Below are positions 19,406 to 28,229 of a DNA stretch of 64,000 nt, one piece after another. This DNA is from Alphaproteobacteria bacterium. GTDB taxonomy: Bacteria; Pseudomonadota; Alphaproteobacteria; UBA8366. Numbering within the stretch: position 1 is the stretch's first letter; each line of letters begins with the position of its first letter. Below the pieces are notes generated by a model. The model was given only the letters and a program-made list of their open reading frames with translations. It ran no database searches and had not been told where the DNA came from. The stretch lies in NCBI GenBank assembly GCA_028281325.1, contig JANQKC010000014.1, forward strand, positions 140,872 through 204,871. The letters run 5' to 3'. The translations under genes and the position numbers were made by a program.

Positions 19406-20839
19406 CTAAGCCCGCAACGCGGCAAGGTCCGGCACCGGCCGCGCGAAATCGGAAGTCCCCGAAAACGCCTCCTCCAGCGCCCGCGCCGCGCCGAGCACCA
19501 AGCGGTCAGCATAGGCCCGGCCGACCACTTGTATCCCGAACGGCGTCCCTTGCGGATCGAGCCCGCAGGGCAAGGCCAAGGCCGGGTTGCCCGTGACCGT
19601 CAATGCCGACGTCAACCCCACCCAGTGGACATAGTTTTCCATCGGCTCGCCGTCGATCTCGGTCGGATAAAGCTGGTCGAACGGAAAGGGCGGGACCGCC
19701 ACGCCGGGGCAGATCAACAGATCGAACTCGTCGAAGAATGTATCGAAAGCGGCGTAGAGTTCCATTTGACGCCGCGTCGCCCACGCGACCCGCTCGATGG
19801 GCACTTGGAGCGCCGCTTCGTAATTGCTGCGGACATTGGGGTTCAACTCGGGTCCGTACCGCTCGAACTTGTGGCCGTGCTTGGCGAGCATGTAGACCGC
19901 GCGGAGCCCCCAGAACACATCGAGGATATCCGTGAAATCGGGATCGCGCCGTTCGCACACCGCGAAGGCGGACTCCACCGCAGCCACGCGGTCCCGAAAC
20001 GCTGCGCGGACCACTTTCGACGTCGGCGCACAGCCGAGATCTTCCGACACGGCGACCCGCAGCCGCGACAGATCGACATCCGGCACGACGGCATAGGCCG
20101 ATGCATCGCGGGGAAACGCCATCGGGTCCGCCGAATTGTTCGCCGCCAAGGCGGACAACAGCAACGCCGTATCCTCGACCGTCCGCGCCATCGGCCCTTG
20201 AGTCTGAAACGTGGTGAAGGCGAGGTTGCGGTAGCCGGTCGGGACCACGCCGGGGCTGGGACGGTGCGCGACAATCCCGTTGAAGGTCGCGGGAAGCCGC
20301 AGGCTGCCGCCGGTATCCGACCCTTGGCAAAGCGGCATCATGTTCGTCGCCAGCGCCACCGCCGAGCCGCCGGACGAGCCGCCGCAGGTCAGCGTCGGAT
20401 CGAAGGGATTCCGCGTCGGCCCGTGCAACGCATTGTTGGTGTTGCCGCCGGCCCCGAACTCGGGCGTGTTGGTCTTGCCGAGGACGATGGCGCCCGCCGC
20501 CCGGGCGGCGGCGACGACATGCTCGTCCGTGTCCGGCACGTGATCCTTATACAGCATCGACCCATAGGTCGTGCGGATACCGGCCGTGTCGTCGAGATCC
20601 TTGATGCCGATGGGCAGCCCGTGCAAGGGCGGCAAGGCATCGCCGCGTTTCACCGCCGCGTCGGCCGCCGCCGCCTCGTCTCGCGCCCGGTCGTAGGCTT
20701 TGGTAACGACGGCGTTTACGCTGGGGTTCACCGCCTCGATCCGGGCGATGCAGGAGTCGACCAGTTCGGCGGAGGATAGCTGCCGTGCGCCAATAAGACG
20801 CCGCGCCTCCACGGCGGAAAGATCACAAGGATCGGTCAT
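19406..20839 (-). CDS. Amidase (amidase-signature family), copy 1
   Basis: A 477-residue amidase-signature hydrolase with the Ser-cisSer-Lys triad: Lys in GIKDLDD, the Gly/Ser-rich CGGSSGGSAVALA, and nucleophile Ser in GSDTGGSLR. It hydrolyses an amide bond to acid and ammonia; the substrate is not predictable. GatB/GatC are absent, so it is not the tRNA amidotransferase. A GGAAGGAAC ribosome site precedes the ATG. Its N-terminus (MTDPCDL...) clearly resembles the amidase at 23919-25400, so the two are paralogs flanking the lipid genes. Confidence 0.9.
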   Translation of the reverse strand: MTDPCDLSAVEARRLIGARQLSSAELVDSCIARIEAVNPSVNAVVTKAYDRARDEAAAADAAVKRGDALPPLHGLPIGIKDLDDTAGIRTTYGSMLYKDHVPDTDEHVVAAARAAGAIVLGKTNTPEFGAGGNTNNALHGPTRNPFDPTLTCGGSSGGSAVALATNMMPLCQGSDTGGSLRLPATFNGIVAHRPSPGVVPTGYRNLAFTTFQTQGPMARTVEDTALLLSALAANNSADPMAFPRDASAYAVVPDVDLSRLRVAVSEDLGCAPTSKVVRAAFRDRVAAVESAFAVCERRDPDFTDILDVFWGLRAVYMLAKHGHKFERYGPELNPNVRSNYEAALQVPIERVAWATRRQMELYAAFDTFFDEFDLLICPGVAVPPFPFDQLYPTEIDGEPMENYVHWVGLTSALTVTGNPALALPCGLDPQGTPFGIQVVGRAYADRLVLGAARALEEAFSGTSDFARPVPDLAALRA

Positions 20840-20886
20840 CGGGTTCCTTCCTGCGGCAATTCGGTACCGTTACAGCCCGCCGCGCG

Positions 20887-21762
20887 CTACCGGACGATGA
20901 CCTCGAAACCGCCAGATTCAATGGAGATGGTTGCCGGGAGCCGCGCGACGATATCCCCGTCACCTTGCACCGGCTCGTCCGCAGAATCCAGAACCGTTAC
21001 GGTCGTAGCCGCGACAACCGTCACATCCTTCAACCGGTTCAGCCGACCCATCATAAGCGCGCTGCCGTAGCGCGCCACCTGTAACCGACCGGTTCGGCGG
21101 AAAAGACAAACATAGAGCCGGGGATCGTCGAGCCGCGCGTCCGGCGCGCAGACGAAACGACCGCCATAGAAATGACCGTTGGCGATCACCGCCGACGCGG
21201 CATGCCAATCCATGTTGTCGATGCGGATATGGTAGAGGGCCGGCTTGTAGCGCAGCAGCTCGACGACGCTCTGCCATACATAGGCGCCCTTGCCGATCCA
21301 TCGCTTCAACCGCGAACTCACCTTCGCGACCACATGCGCGTCGAATCCGACCCCCGCCATCATCGCAAAGCGCCGCCCCGAGGCATTGCCGAGATAGATA
21401 CGGCGGCGCTTTCCCTGCACGAGTACGTCCGCCACCGCCCTTGCCGAGATCGGCAGCCCCAGTTCCGCCGCCAGCACGTTGGCCGTCCCCATGGGAATGA
21501 TTCCCAGCGGCAAGGACGACGATCCGAGGCCGTTGATCGTCTCGTTGATCGTGCCGTCGCCACCCGCGACGACGATCCCGTCAAACGCGTCATCGTCCAC
21601 GTCACGGGCCCGCCGCTCGGCGTCGCCCGCCGCCGTGGTGTGATACAGCTCGACCGCGCATCCCGCCGCCGACATCTCGGAGAGAACATCGGACAGGAAA
21701 GCGCCACGCCGCCGCCCCGACACCGGATTGTGAATCACCAGATAGCGCGGACCTTCAGTCAC
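20887..21762 (-). CDS. Diacylglycerol/lipid kinase family protein (DAGK catalytic domain)
   Basis: A 291-residue protein with the DAGK_cat motif VAGGDGTINETING at about 66-79, NPVSGRRRG near the N-terminus and the two-domain YegS/DgkB layout. It would phosphorylate diacylglycerol or a related lipid at the inner membrane. The divergent neighbour encodes a PlcP-type phospholipase C, which releases diacylglycerol, so return of diacylglycerol to phosphatidate is a sensible role (inference). GTG start, with the stop of a 14-codon upstream ORF overlapping it; translation is probably coupled. Confidence 0.87.
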   Translation of the reverse strand: MTEGPRYLVIHNPVSGRRRGAFLSDVLSEMSAAGCAVELYHTTAAGDAERRARDVDDDAFDGIVVAGGDGTINETINGLGSSSLPLGIIPMGTANVLAAELGLPISARAVADVLVQGKRRRIYLGNASGRRFAMMAGVGFDAHVVAKVSSRLKRWIGKGAYVWQSVVELLRYKPALYHIRIDNMDWHAASAVIANGHFYGGRFVCAPDARLDDPRLYVCLFRRTGRLQVARYGSALMMGRLNRLKDVTVVAATTVTVLDSADEPVQGDGDIVARLPATISIESGGFEVIVR

Positions 21763-21799
21763 CGAAAACCACGCCCTTTGTCTTGCGGTACTGCACCAT
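21755..21799 (-). CDS. 14-codon upstream ORF overlapping the lipid-kinase start
   Basis: ATG at 21799 behind a near-perfect GGAGGAG (spacing 4) opens a 14-residue ORF (MVQYRKTKGVVFGD). Its TGA (21755-21757) overlaps the first codons of the lipid-kinase gene, whose own GTG has no clear ribosome site. This arrangement suggests a translated leader that couples translation of the kinase. The peptide is basic and not recognised. Confidence 0.45.
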   Translation of the reverse strand: MVQYRKTKGVVFGD

Positions 21800-21976
21800 T
21801 GGACTCCTCCGCCATCATAGAACTGTAAAACTTCTAGATAAAAACAGATCGTTTGTTTCTGTTTCTTTATAGATTGATGAATATTGCGATTTTCGCAGTG
21901 TTACTATGTTGTTTATTAAATAAAGACCTTGTATAGCGCGATCATTGTATTTCCAATATTGGCACAGGATTGAGCC

Positions 21977-22798
21977 ATGCACGGAATTCGGGGTGAGAGC
22001 AGCTACCGCACGATTTGGATTTCCGACATCCATTTGGGGACGCGCGGCTGCAAGGCGGAGTTCCTTCTCGACTTTCTCAAACATACGAAGGCGGAACAGA
22101 TCTATCTCGTCGGCGACATCGTCGACGGCTGGCGCCTGAAACGCTCGTGGTACTGGCCGCAAAGCCACAACGACGTGGTGCAGAAACTCTTGCGCAAGGC
22201 GCGCAAGGGGACAAGGGTCGTTTTCATCCCCGGCAACCATGACGAGGCAGCCCGGCAATTCGCCGGGCTTCAATTTGGCGGCATCGATATGCGGCGCGAG
22301 TGCATCCACGAAACCGCGGACGGCAAGCGGCTTCTCGTGATCCACGGCGACGAGTTCGACGTGATCGTGCGCTACGCGAAATGGATCGCGTTGCTGGGCG
22401 ACTGGACTTACAACTTCCTGCTCATCGCGAACAATTATTTCAACGCCGCGCGCAAGCAGTTCGGCTTTCCGTATTGGTCGCTGTCCGCCTACCTGAAGCA
22501 CAAGGTCAAGAACGCGGTCGAATACATCAGCCAGTTCGAAGACGCGGTGGCCAACGTTGCCCGGCAGCGCGGCCTCGACGGCGTGGTCTGCGGACATATC
22601 CATCATGCGGAAATGCGCGATATCGACGGCGTGCTCTACTGCAACGATGGCGATTGGGTCGAAAGCTGCACCGCCTTAGTCGAACATTTCGACGGCCGTC
22701 TCGAATTGCTCTATTGGGCGGAGCTATGCCCGGACCTGTCGACCCCGCGCAAGAAACGTCGGAAGAACAAGCGCCCCGACCTTCAACCGGCGGCCTGA
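21977..22798 (+). CDS. plcP: PlcP-like phospholipase C (metallophosphoesterase)
   Basis: A 273-residue calcineurin-fold phosphoesterase of the LpxH-like branch. Metal ligands are visible: D17-x-H19 (ISDIHL), GD47, GNHDE at 86-90, H123 and GHIHH at 206-210. The segment LGTRGCKAEFLLDFL and the adjacent glycosyltransferase match PlcP of Sinorhizobium, which cuts phosphatidylcholine or phosphatidylglycerol to diacylglycerol under phosphate limitation. The downstream glycosyltransferase starts 28 bases later. The 177 bases upstream are strikingly AT-rich; I looked for a PhoB box and saw no convincing one. UDP-2,3-diacylglucosamine hydrolase is the alternative reading. Confidence 0.83.
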   Translation: MHGIRGESSYRTIWISDIHLGTRGCKAEFLLDFLKHTKAEQIYLVGDIVDGWRLKRSWYWPQSHNDVVQKLLRKARKGTRVVFIPGNHDEAARQFAGLQFGGIDMRRECIHETADGKRLLVIHGDEFDVIVRYAKWIALLGDWTYNFLLIANNYFNAARKQFGFPYWSLSAYLKHKVKNAVEYISQFEDAVANVARQRGLDGVVCGHIHHAEMRDIDGVLYCNDGDWVESCTALVEHFDGRLELLYWAELCPDLSTPRKKRRKNKRPDLQPAA

Positions 22799-22826
22799 CG
22801 GCTGTTTCCGGCGACGGTCCCCCGCG

Positions 22827-23825
22827 ATGCGCATCCTTATCATTTCCGATGCCTGGTTCCCCCAGGTCAACGGCGTCGTCCGGACGCTCAGCACGATCGG
22901 CAAAGAACTCCGCGCGCTCGGGCACGACGTCTCGGTGATCGGGCCCATGCGGTTCAAGACGATTCCCTGCCCGACCTATCCGGAGATCCGGCTGGCGACC
23001 GACGCCTGGCGTAGATTGCCGGAGCTGATCGAACGCTACGAGCCGGACGCCGTGCATATCTCGACCGAAGGTCCGCTCGGCATCGCCGCGCGCCGGTACT
23101 GCCGCAAATCCAACCTGCGGTTCACCACGGCCTATCACACCAAATTTCCCGAATATGTCCATGCCCGGTCGCGCATACCGGTCGCTTGGACCTCCGCGAT
23201 CCTACGCAGGTTTCACGGCGCCGCCGACCGGGTCATGGTCGCAACCCAGTCGATCGAAACCGAATTGCGGAACCGTGGATTCCGAAACATCGTCCGTTGG
23301 TCGCGCGGCGTCGATACCGATCTCTTCCATCCACGGGACAAGGCCTTCCTGACGGATCCGCGCCCCATCGCCCTGTATGTCGGGCGCGTGGCCGTGGAGA
23401 AGAACATCGGGGAGTTCCTGCGCCTGCCCTTCGACGGCACGAAATACGTGGTCGGCGACGGCCCGCAACTTCGCCTGCTCCGCAAACGCCATCCGGAGGT
23501 TCGGTTCGTCGGCGTGAAAAAAGGCGAAGAGCTTGCCCAATATTACGCGGCGAGCGACGTCTTCGTGTTTCCAAGCCGGACCGACACCTTCGGCCTGGTC
23601 CTGCTGGAAGCCTTGGCGTCCGGCGTCCCGGTCGCGGCCTACCCTGTCGCGGGGCCGCTGGACGTGATCAACGGCGCGGCCGTCGGCTGCCTGAACGACG
23701 AGTTGGCGATCGCGGTCGACAGCGCCTTGGATATGGCGCCAACCGAATGCCGGGACTATGCGATGCGGTTTTCCTGGCGCAACTCCGCCCAGCAGTTCCT
23801 CGATAATCTGGTGCCGGTGACCTGA
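22827..23825 (+). CDS. Agt-like glycolipid glycosyltransferase (GT4)
   Basis: A 332-residue GT-B glycosyltransferase. The N-terminal domain begins MRILIISDAWFPQVNGVV; the C-terminal domain has ALYVGRVAVEKN and the donor-binding TFGLVLLEALASGVPV. Together with plcP it matches the phosphate-starvation pair of Agrobacterium and marine alphaproteobacteria, in which Agt adds glucose or glucuronate to the diacylglycerol released by PlcP, replacing phospholipids with glycolipids. It acts at the cytoplasmic face of the inner membrane. At about 330 residues it is slightly short for the family but has both domains. The same-strand spacing of 28 bases to plcP supports an operon. Confidence 0.82.
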   Translation: MRILIISDAWFPQVNGVVRTLSTIGKELRALGHDVSVIGPMRFKTIPCPTYPEIRLATDAWRRLPELIERYEPDAVHISTEGPLGIAARRYCRKSNLRFTTAYHTKFPEYVHARSRIPVAWTSAILRRFHGAADRVMVATQSIETELRNRGFRNIVRWSRGVDTDLFHPRDKAFLTDPRPIALYVGRVAVEKNIGEFLRLPFDGTKYVVGDGPQLRLLRKRHPEVRFVGVKKGEELAQYYAASDVFVFPSRTDTFGLVLLEALASGVPVAAYPVAGPLDVINGAAVGCLNDELAIAVDSALDMAPTECRDYAMRFSWRNSAQQFLDNLVPVT

Positions 23826-23918
23826 TTTTCCCCGGCGCGCCGCACGGCGCTTTGTAGAATGGCAGTCGCCTCGTATGATGGATATCGGCTTCCGACGCCC
23901 CCTGGAAGGAGATATCCC

Positions 23919-25400
23919 ATGACCGAACTCTGCGATCTGCCGGCAACCACCTTGCGCCGCATGATCGGCGACAAACGCATTTCGCCCATCGATCTGCTGG
24001 ACAGCTGCGTCGCCCGGATCGACGCCGTGAACCCGGCGCTCAACGCCTTCGTCGTCATGTGCCTGGAAGAGGCGCGCCGCGACGCCGCCGCGAAAGCCGA
24101 CCAGGTCGCGAAGGGCGATGCCCTGCCGCCGCTACACGGTCTGCCGGTCGGCATGAAGGAATCCTATCATCTGAAAGGCATGGCGACGACGCAGGGGTTC
24201 CCGCCATGGAAGGACCGCATCGCCGAACAGGACGACTGCACGACCGCCGCGATCCGCGCGGCCGGTGCCGTCATCGTCGGCAAAACCAACATCCCTGAAC
24301 TGTTGCAAGGCATGACCAGCAAGAACCGGCTGTTCGGTCTGACCCGGAACGCCTATGACACGAACGTGTCCTGTCTCGGCTCCTCCGGCGGGTCGGCCGT
24401 CGCCGTCTCGGCGTCGATGGTGCCGCTGGCCAGCGGCTCCGACACCGGGGGCAGCATCCGCGGCCCGGCCGCCGCGAACGGCATCTGCGGCATGCGCCCG
24501 TCGCCGGGCGTGGTCCCGCATGACGACCACATCCATGCCTTCAACCCGACCAGCATCCGCGGCCCGATGGCGCGGACGGTGGCGGACACGCAACTCTTCC
24601 TCGCCGGGATGGTCGGCGGCGGCCCTGACCCCTACGACCATAGCGTCACGCCGGAGGAGGTGCTGAAGGTCCGCGCCGGCGACCTGAGCAGCCTGCGGGT
24701 CGCGGTCTCGACCGACCTGGGCTTCGTCAACGTCAACGACGATATCCGCGCGGCCTTCGAGGCCAAGATCGAGCGGATCGAGGGTCTGTTCAAATCAGTG
24801 ACACGCTGCGATCCGCCGCTCGGCGAGATCAACCGGGCCTATTGGACGCTGCGGCCGATGAAATTCATTCCCGGACTGGCGGAAATGTACAAACAGGATC
24901 CGCCCAGCGTGACCGAGTACAAGCGCCTGGACCTGCGCCGCGCCTACGCCCAAAGCGTCGAGGACGTCGCGTGGGCGCAGGCGGAGCAGACCCGCACCTT
25001 CCGGCGGCTGCAGGATTTCTACAAAGACTACGACCTGATGATCGTCCCGGGTCACCAGAGCCCGCTGCCGACCCTCGCCGAGATCGACGCCAGGGAGAAG
25101 GCGATGGCCGAGGAGAACGACCGCTTCGGGATCGACGAGTACGACTTCGCGGTCGACGAAGGCCGGGGCACGATCAACGGCGCCTTCACCTTGACCGGCG
25201 CCCCCGTCGTGACGATGACAGCCGGACGAGGGCCGACCGGGATGCCGTTCGGCCTGAACCTGATCGGCGCCTACAAGAGCGACCTGGACCTGTTGTCCTT
25301 CGGCCTGGCACTCGAACAGATGACGGCCGACGACGCAGCGTTCGGCCGGATCCTGCCGGACCTCGCCGCGTTGGAAAGCCAGTCGGCGGCGGCGGACTAA
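23919..25400 (+). CDS. Amidase (amidase-signature family), copy 2
   Basis: A 493-residue amidase-signature enzyme with Lys in VGMKESYHLKG, the SSGGSAVAVS loop and nucleophile Ser in SDTGGSIRGPAA. The start at 23919 is fixed by GGAAGGAGAT six bases upstream; the open frame extends 20 codons earlier but lacks a ribosome site. The N-terminal 40 residues closely parallel the amidase at 19406-20839 (the first begins MTDPCDL, this one MTELCDL; both have SCVARIDAVNP-like motifs), so they derive from one duplication. The substrate is unknown. Confidence 0.9.
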   Translation: MTELCDLPATTLRRMIGDKRISPIDLLDSCVARIDAVNPALNAFVVMCLEEARRDAAAKADQVAKGDALPPLHGLPVGMKESYHLKGMATTQGFPPWKDRIAEQDDCTTAAIRAAGAVIVGKTNIPELLQGMTSKNRLFGLTRNAYDTNVSCLGSSGGSAVAVSASMVPLASGSDTGGSIRGPAAANGICGMRPSPGVVPHDDHIHAFNPTSIRGPMARTVADTQLFLAGMVGGGPDPYDHSVTPEEVLKVRAGDLSSLRVAVSTDLGFVNVNDDIRAAFEAKIERIEGLFKSVTRCDPPLGEINRAYWTLRPMKFIPGLAEMYKQDPPSVTEYKRLDLRRAYAQSVEDVAWAQAEQTRTFRRLQDFYKDYDLMIVPGHQSPLPTLAEIDAREKAMAEENDRFGIDEYDFAVDEGRGTINGAFTLTGAPVVTMTAGRGPTGMPFGLNLIGAYKSDLDLLSFGLALEQMTADDAAFGRILPDLAALESQSAAAD

Positions 25401-25412
25401 GGCCCTCGACGC

Positions 25413-27566
25413 CTAAGAGACGAACTCGATACCGTCGTCGACCATGGGCAAGGTCGTCACCCATTTGCCCGTCGCGGCATGGATCGCGTTGGCCAGCGCC
25501 GGCCCGATCGGCGGCAGGCCCGGCTCGCCGACGCCGGTAGGCGCCTCGGCCGACGGGACGATATGGACCTCGACCTTCGGCATGTCGGCGATACGCAACG
25601 GTTCGTAATCCCAGAAGTTTGTCTGATCCACCGCGCCGTCGGTCAACGTGATCTTGTTGCGCATGACGGCGCCGAGACCGTAACCGATGCCGCCCTCCAT
25701 CTGCGCCCGGATCACATCCGGGTTCACCGCGAGACCGCAATCGACCGCGCAGACCACGCGGTCGACCTTCACCACGCCGTCGCTATCGGTGGACACGTCG
25801 ACAACCTGCGCGACGTAGGACCGGAACGACTCGTGCACCGCGACGCCACGCCCCTTCCCCTCGGCGACGGGTTCGCCCCAGCCGGCCTTTTCGGCCGCCA
25901 GCTTTAGCACGCCCGCATGGCGCGGGTGCTCCTTCAAAAGGTCCATGCGAAACGCCACCGGATCGGCTCCCGCCGCCTCGGCCAACATGTCGATAACGAT
26001 CTCGGTCGAATAGGCCGTGTGGGTGTGCCCGACCGCCCGCCACCAGAGGACCGGCACCGGCGTCTTCATGTTGCGAATGTCGACCTTGATGTTGGGAATC
26101 GCATAGGGCAGCGTCGACGCTCCTTCGACCGAGGTGGCGTCGATACCGTCTTTCACCAGTACCGACTCGAAAGGCGTGTCGACAAGGATCGACTTGCCGG
26201 CGAGTTTGTGGCTCCAAGCGACCGGCTTGCCGTCCTCGTCCAAACCGGCGGTGATCCGTTGGGCATAGATCGGGCGGTAGTATCCGCCCTGAATATCGTC
26301 CTCGCGGGTCCAAACCAGCATGACGGGGCGGCCATCGCCCAACGCCTTGGCCGCCATCGCCGCTTCCGCATTGTAATCGGCGGTCGGATTCGCGCGCCGC
26401 CCGAAGGACCCGCCCGCATAGACCGTGTGCACGTCCACATTCTCCGGCGGTATCCCCAATGTCCCGGCGACGACCGGTCGCGTGATCGATGGAAATTGAC
26501 AGCCATCCCAGACGGTGGCGCGGTCGCCGTCCACAGCGATGATGCAATTCTCCGGCTCCATCGGCGCATGCGCGAGGAAGGGGAACTTGAATTCGGCTTC
26601 CACCGTCTTGGCGGCCCCGGCGAGCGTCGCATCCGCATCGCCATCGGCGCGGGCAATCGTGCCCGGCTTTTCCAAGGCGGCGACATGCTCCGCCATGATC
26701 GCGTCAGTCGACCGATTCTCCGCCTGGGAAAAATCCCACTCGACGGAAAGCGCTTGCCGGCCCTTGATCGCGGCCCACGTATTGCGCGCGAAAACCACCA
26801 CACCGCGCGGGATCTGCTTAACGTCCAGCACGCCCTTGACGGCAAGCGCGCCGGCAGGATCGAAGGAGGCGACGGCGCCGCCGAACCGAGGCGGACGCGC
26901 GATCACAGCGTAGACCATATTGTCGACTCTTAAGTCGATCGCGAACTTGGCGGACCCGTCCGTCTTGGCCTTGCTGTCGTAGCGCGGCAAACGATCCTTG
27001 CCAATGAGACGGAAGTCGGAGGGATTCTTCAGGACTGGTTCGGCCGGTGCGCTCAACGATGACGCCGCGTCGATGAACGCGCCAAACCCGGCGGTGCGGC
27101 CGTCTGGGCCGCGCATCACGCCAGTCTCGATTGTGATGCTGGCCGGCGCGACGCCCCATTGCTTGGCGGCGGCCTCGATCAACACAGCGCGCGCCGCGGC
27201 GCCCGCCTTGCGGTACTGTTCGAAGGAATTGGCGATCGCGCTCGACCCGCCGGTGCCCTGCGACCCGAAGAGCAGATTGGCGTAACGGGATTCATCGGCG
27301 GGCGCCCATTCGACGCGTATCTGCGACCAGTCGGCATCCAACTCTTCGGCGACCAGGGTGGCGAGCCCCGTCGTCGTGCCCTGCCCCATTTCGAAATGCT
27401 TGGCGACGACAGTGACGGTTCCATCAGCGCCGATGAGAACGAACGGGTTGACTGACAACGACTGGAGCTTTTGCGCCGCCAACGCGCCCCGCGCGTCATA
27501 CCCGATAACCAGGGCCGTGGCCGCGGCCGACGCCAGAAATCCTCGTCGTGAAACCTGGATGTTCAT
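25413..27566 (-). CDS. iorB: Molybdenum hydroxylase large subunit (IorB-like, Tat-exported)
   Basis: A 717-residue xanthine dehydrogenase-family molybdopterin-binding subunit. The N-terminus has a twin-arginine signal ([17 protein letters not shown]), placing the enzyme in the periplasm, as for isoquinoline 1-oxidoreductase-type enzymes. The motif [16 protein letters not shown] and the active-site Glu in [10 protein letters not shown] near the C-terminus are visible. It would hydroxylate an aldehyde or N-heterocycle using water. Its [2Fe-2S] partner gene ends 3 bases upstream. No dedicated XdhC-type maturation factor or cytochrome partner is in the window. Confidence 0.9.
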   Translation of the reverse strand: MNIQVSRRGFLASAAATALVIGYDARGALAAQKLQSLSVNPFVLIGADGTVTVVAKHFEMGQGTTTGLATLVAEELDADWSQIRVEWAPADESRYANLLFGSQGTGGSSAIANSFEQYRKAGAAARAVLIEAAAKQWGVAPASITIETGVMRGPDGRTAGFGAFIDAASSLSAPAEPVLKNPSDFRLIGKDRLPRYDSKAKTDGSAKFAIDLRVDNMVYAVIARPPRFGGAVASFDPAGALAVKGVLDVKQIPRGVVVFARNTWAAIKGRQALSVEWDFSQAENRSTDAIMAEHVAALEKPGTIARADGDADATLAGAAKTVEAEFKFPFLAHAPMEPENCIIAVDGDRATVWDGCQFPSITRPVVAGTLGIPPENVDVHTVYAGGSFGRRANPTADYNAEAAMAAKALGDGRPVMLVWTREDDIQGGYYRPIYAQRITAGLDEDGKPVAWSHKLAGKSILVDTPFESVLVKDGIDATSVEGASTLPYAIPNIKVDIRNMKTPVPVLWWRAVGHTHTAYSTEIVIDMLAEAAGADPVAFRMDLLKEHPRHAGVLKLAAEKAGWGEPVAEGKGRGVAVHESFRSYVAQVVDVSTDSDGVVKVDRVVCAVDCGLAVNPDVIRAQMEGGIGYGLGAVMRNKITLTDGAVDQTNFWDYEPLRIADMPKVEVHIVPSAEAPTGVGEPGLPPIGPALANAIHAATGKWVTTLPMVDDGIEFVS

Positions 27567-27569
27567 GGC

Positions 27570-28031
27570 CTATGCTCCCATCTTCGACGCGGCGGTGTGA
27601 ATCGCGGCGCGTATCCGGTGATAGGTCACGCAACGGCAGGCATTGCCGTTCATATAGGCATCGATGTCCTCGTCCGTCGGCTTCGGCGTTTCGGTCAACA
27701 ATCCAACGGCCTGCATGATTTGCCCCGACTGGCAATAGCCGCATTGCACCACATCATGCTCGCGCCAAGCATCGCGCACGGCTTCCGCCGCACGGCCCTT
27801 GATGCCTTCGATGGTGATAATGTCGCGTCCGACGGCGTCCTCGACCGTCAACACACAGGCGCGTTCGGGACTGCCATCGACATGAACCGTACAGGCGCCG
27901 CACGCGGCAACGCCACAGCCAAACTTCGTTCCCGTCAGATTCAATTCATCGCGCAGCGCCCAAAGGACCGGGGTGTCCGCATCCACATCCAGCTCACGGG
28001 CAACGCCGTTTATGGTCAACGAAAAGGTCAT
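27570..28031 (-). CDS. iorA: Molybdenum hydroxylase [2Fe-2S] subunit (IorA-like)
   Basis: A 153-residue protein with the plant-type ferredoxin cluster (GCGVAACGACTVH) and the second alpha-helical cluster (QCGYCQSGQ and NACRCVTY), the two [2Fe-2S] sites of the family. The ATG at 28031 has AGGAGAT six bases upstream; an open frame 31 codons longer has no ribosome site. It passes electrons from the molybdenum centre of the adjacent IorB-like subunit. It lacks a signal peptide, as expected for a subunit exported piggy-back with its Tat-bearing partner. Confidence 0.9.
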   Translation of the reverse strand: MTFSLTINGVARELDVDADTPVLWALRDELNLTGTKFGCGVAACGACTVHVDGSPERACVLTVEDAVGRDIITIEGIKGRAAEAVRDAWREHDVVQCGYCQSGQIMQAVGLLTETPKPTDEDIDAYMNGNACRCVTYHRIRAAIHTAASKMGA

Positions 28032-28229
28032 CGCGATCTCCTCTGTTCGACACCGAGTCGGAGATAGACCGCGCACCGCGAAAGTCCATGATCGTTTTGT
28101 TAAAGCCATTGCCCCAATCGGCATGCGACGCCGTATCGTCGCATACGCGCCGCACGCATTGCCAAAAGACAGCGACTAGCGTCATCCATTGGGAGTCCGA
28201 GAGCCAGGCCCGCCAGCTCAACACCGCCG

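Noticed and set aside
21763..21976. Pho box upstream of plcP
   Set aside because: I looked for two CTGTCAT-like heptamers spaced by four bases and found only poor matches in the AT-rich stretch; a weight-matrix scan would be needed.
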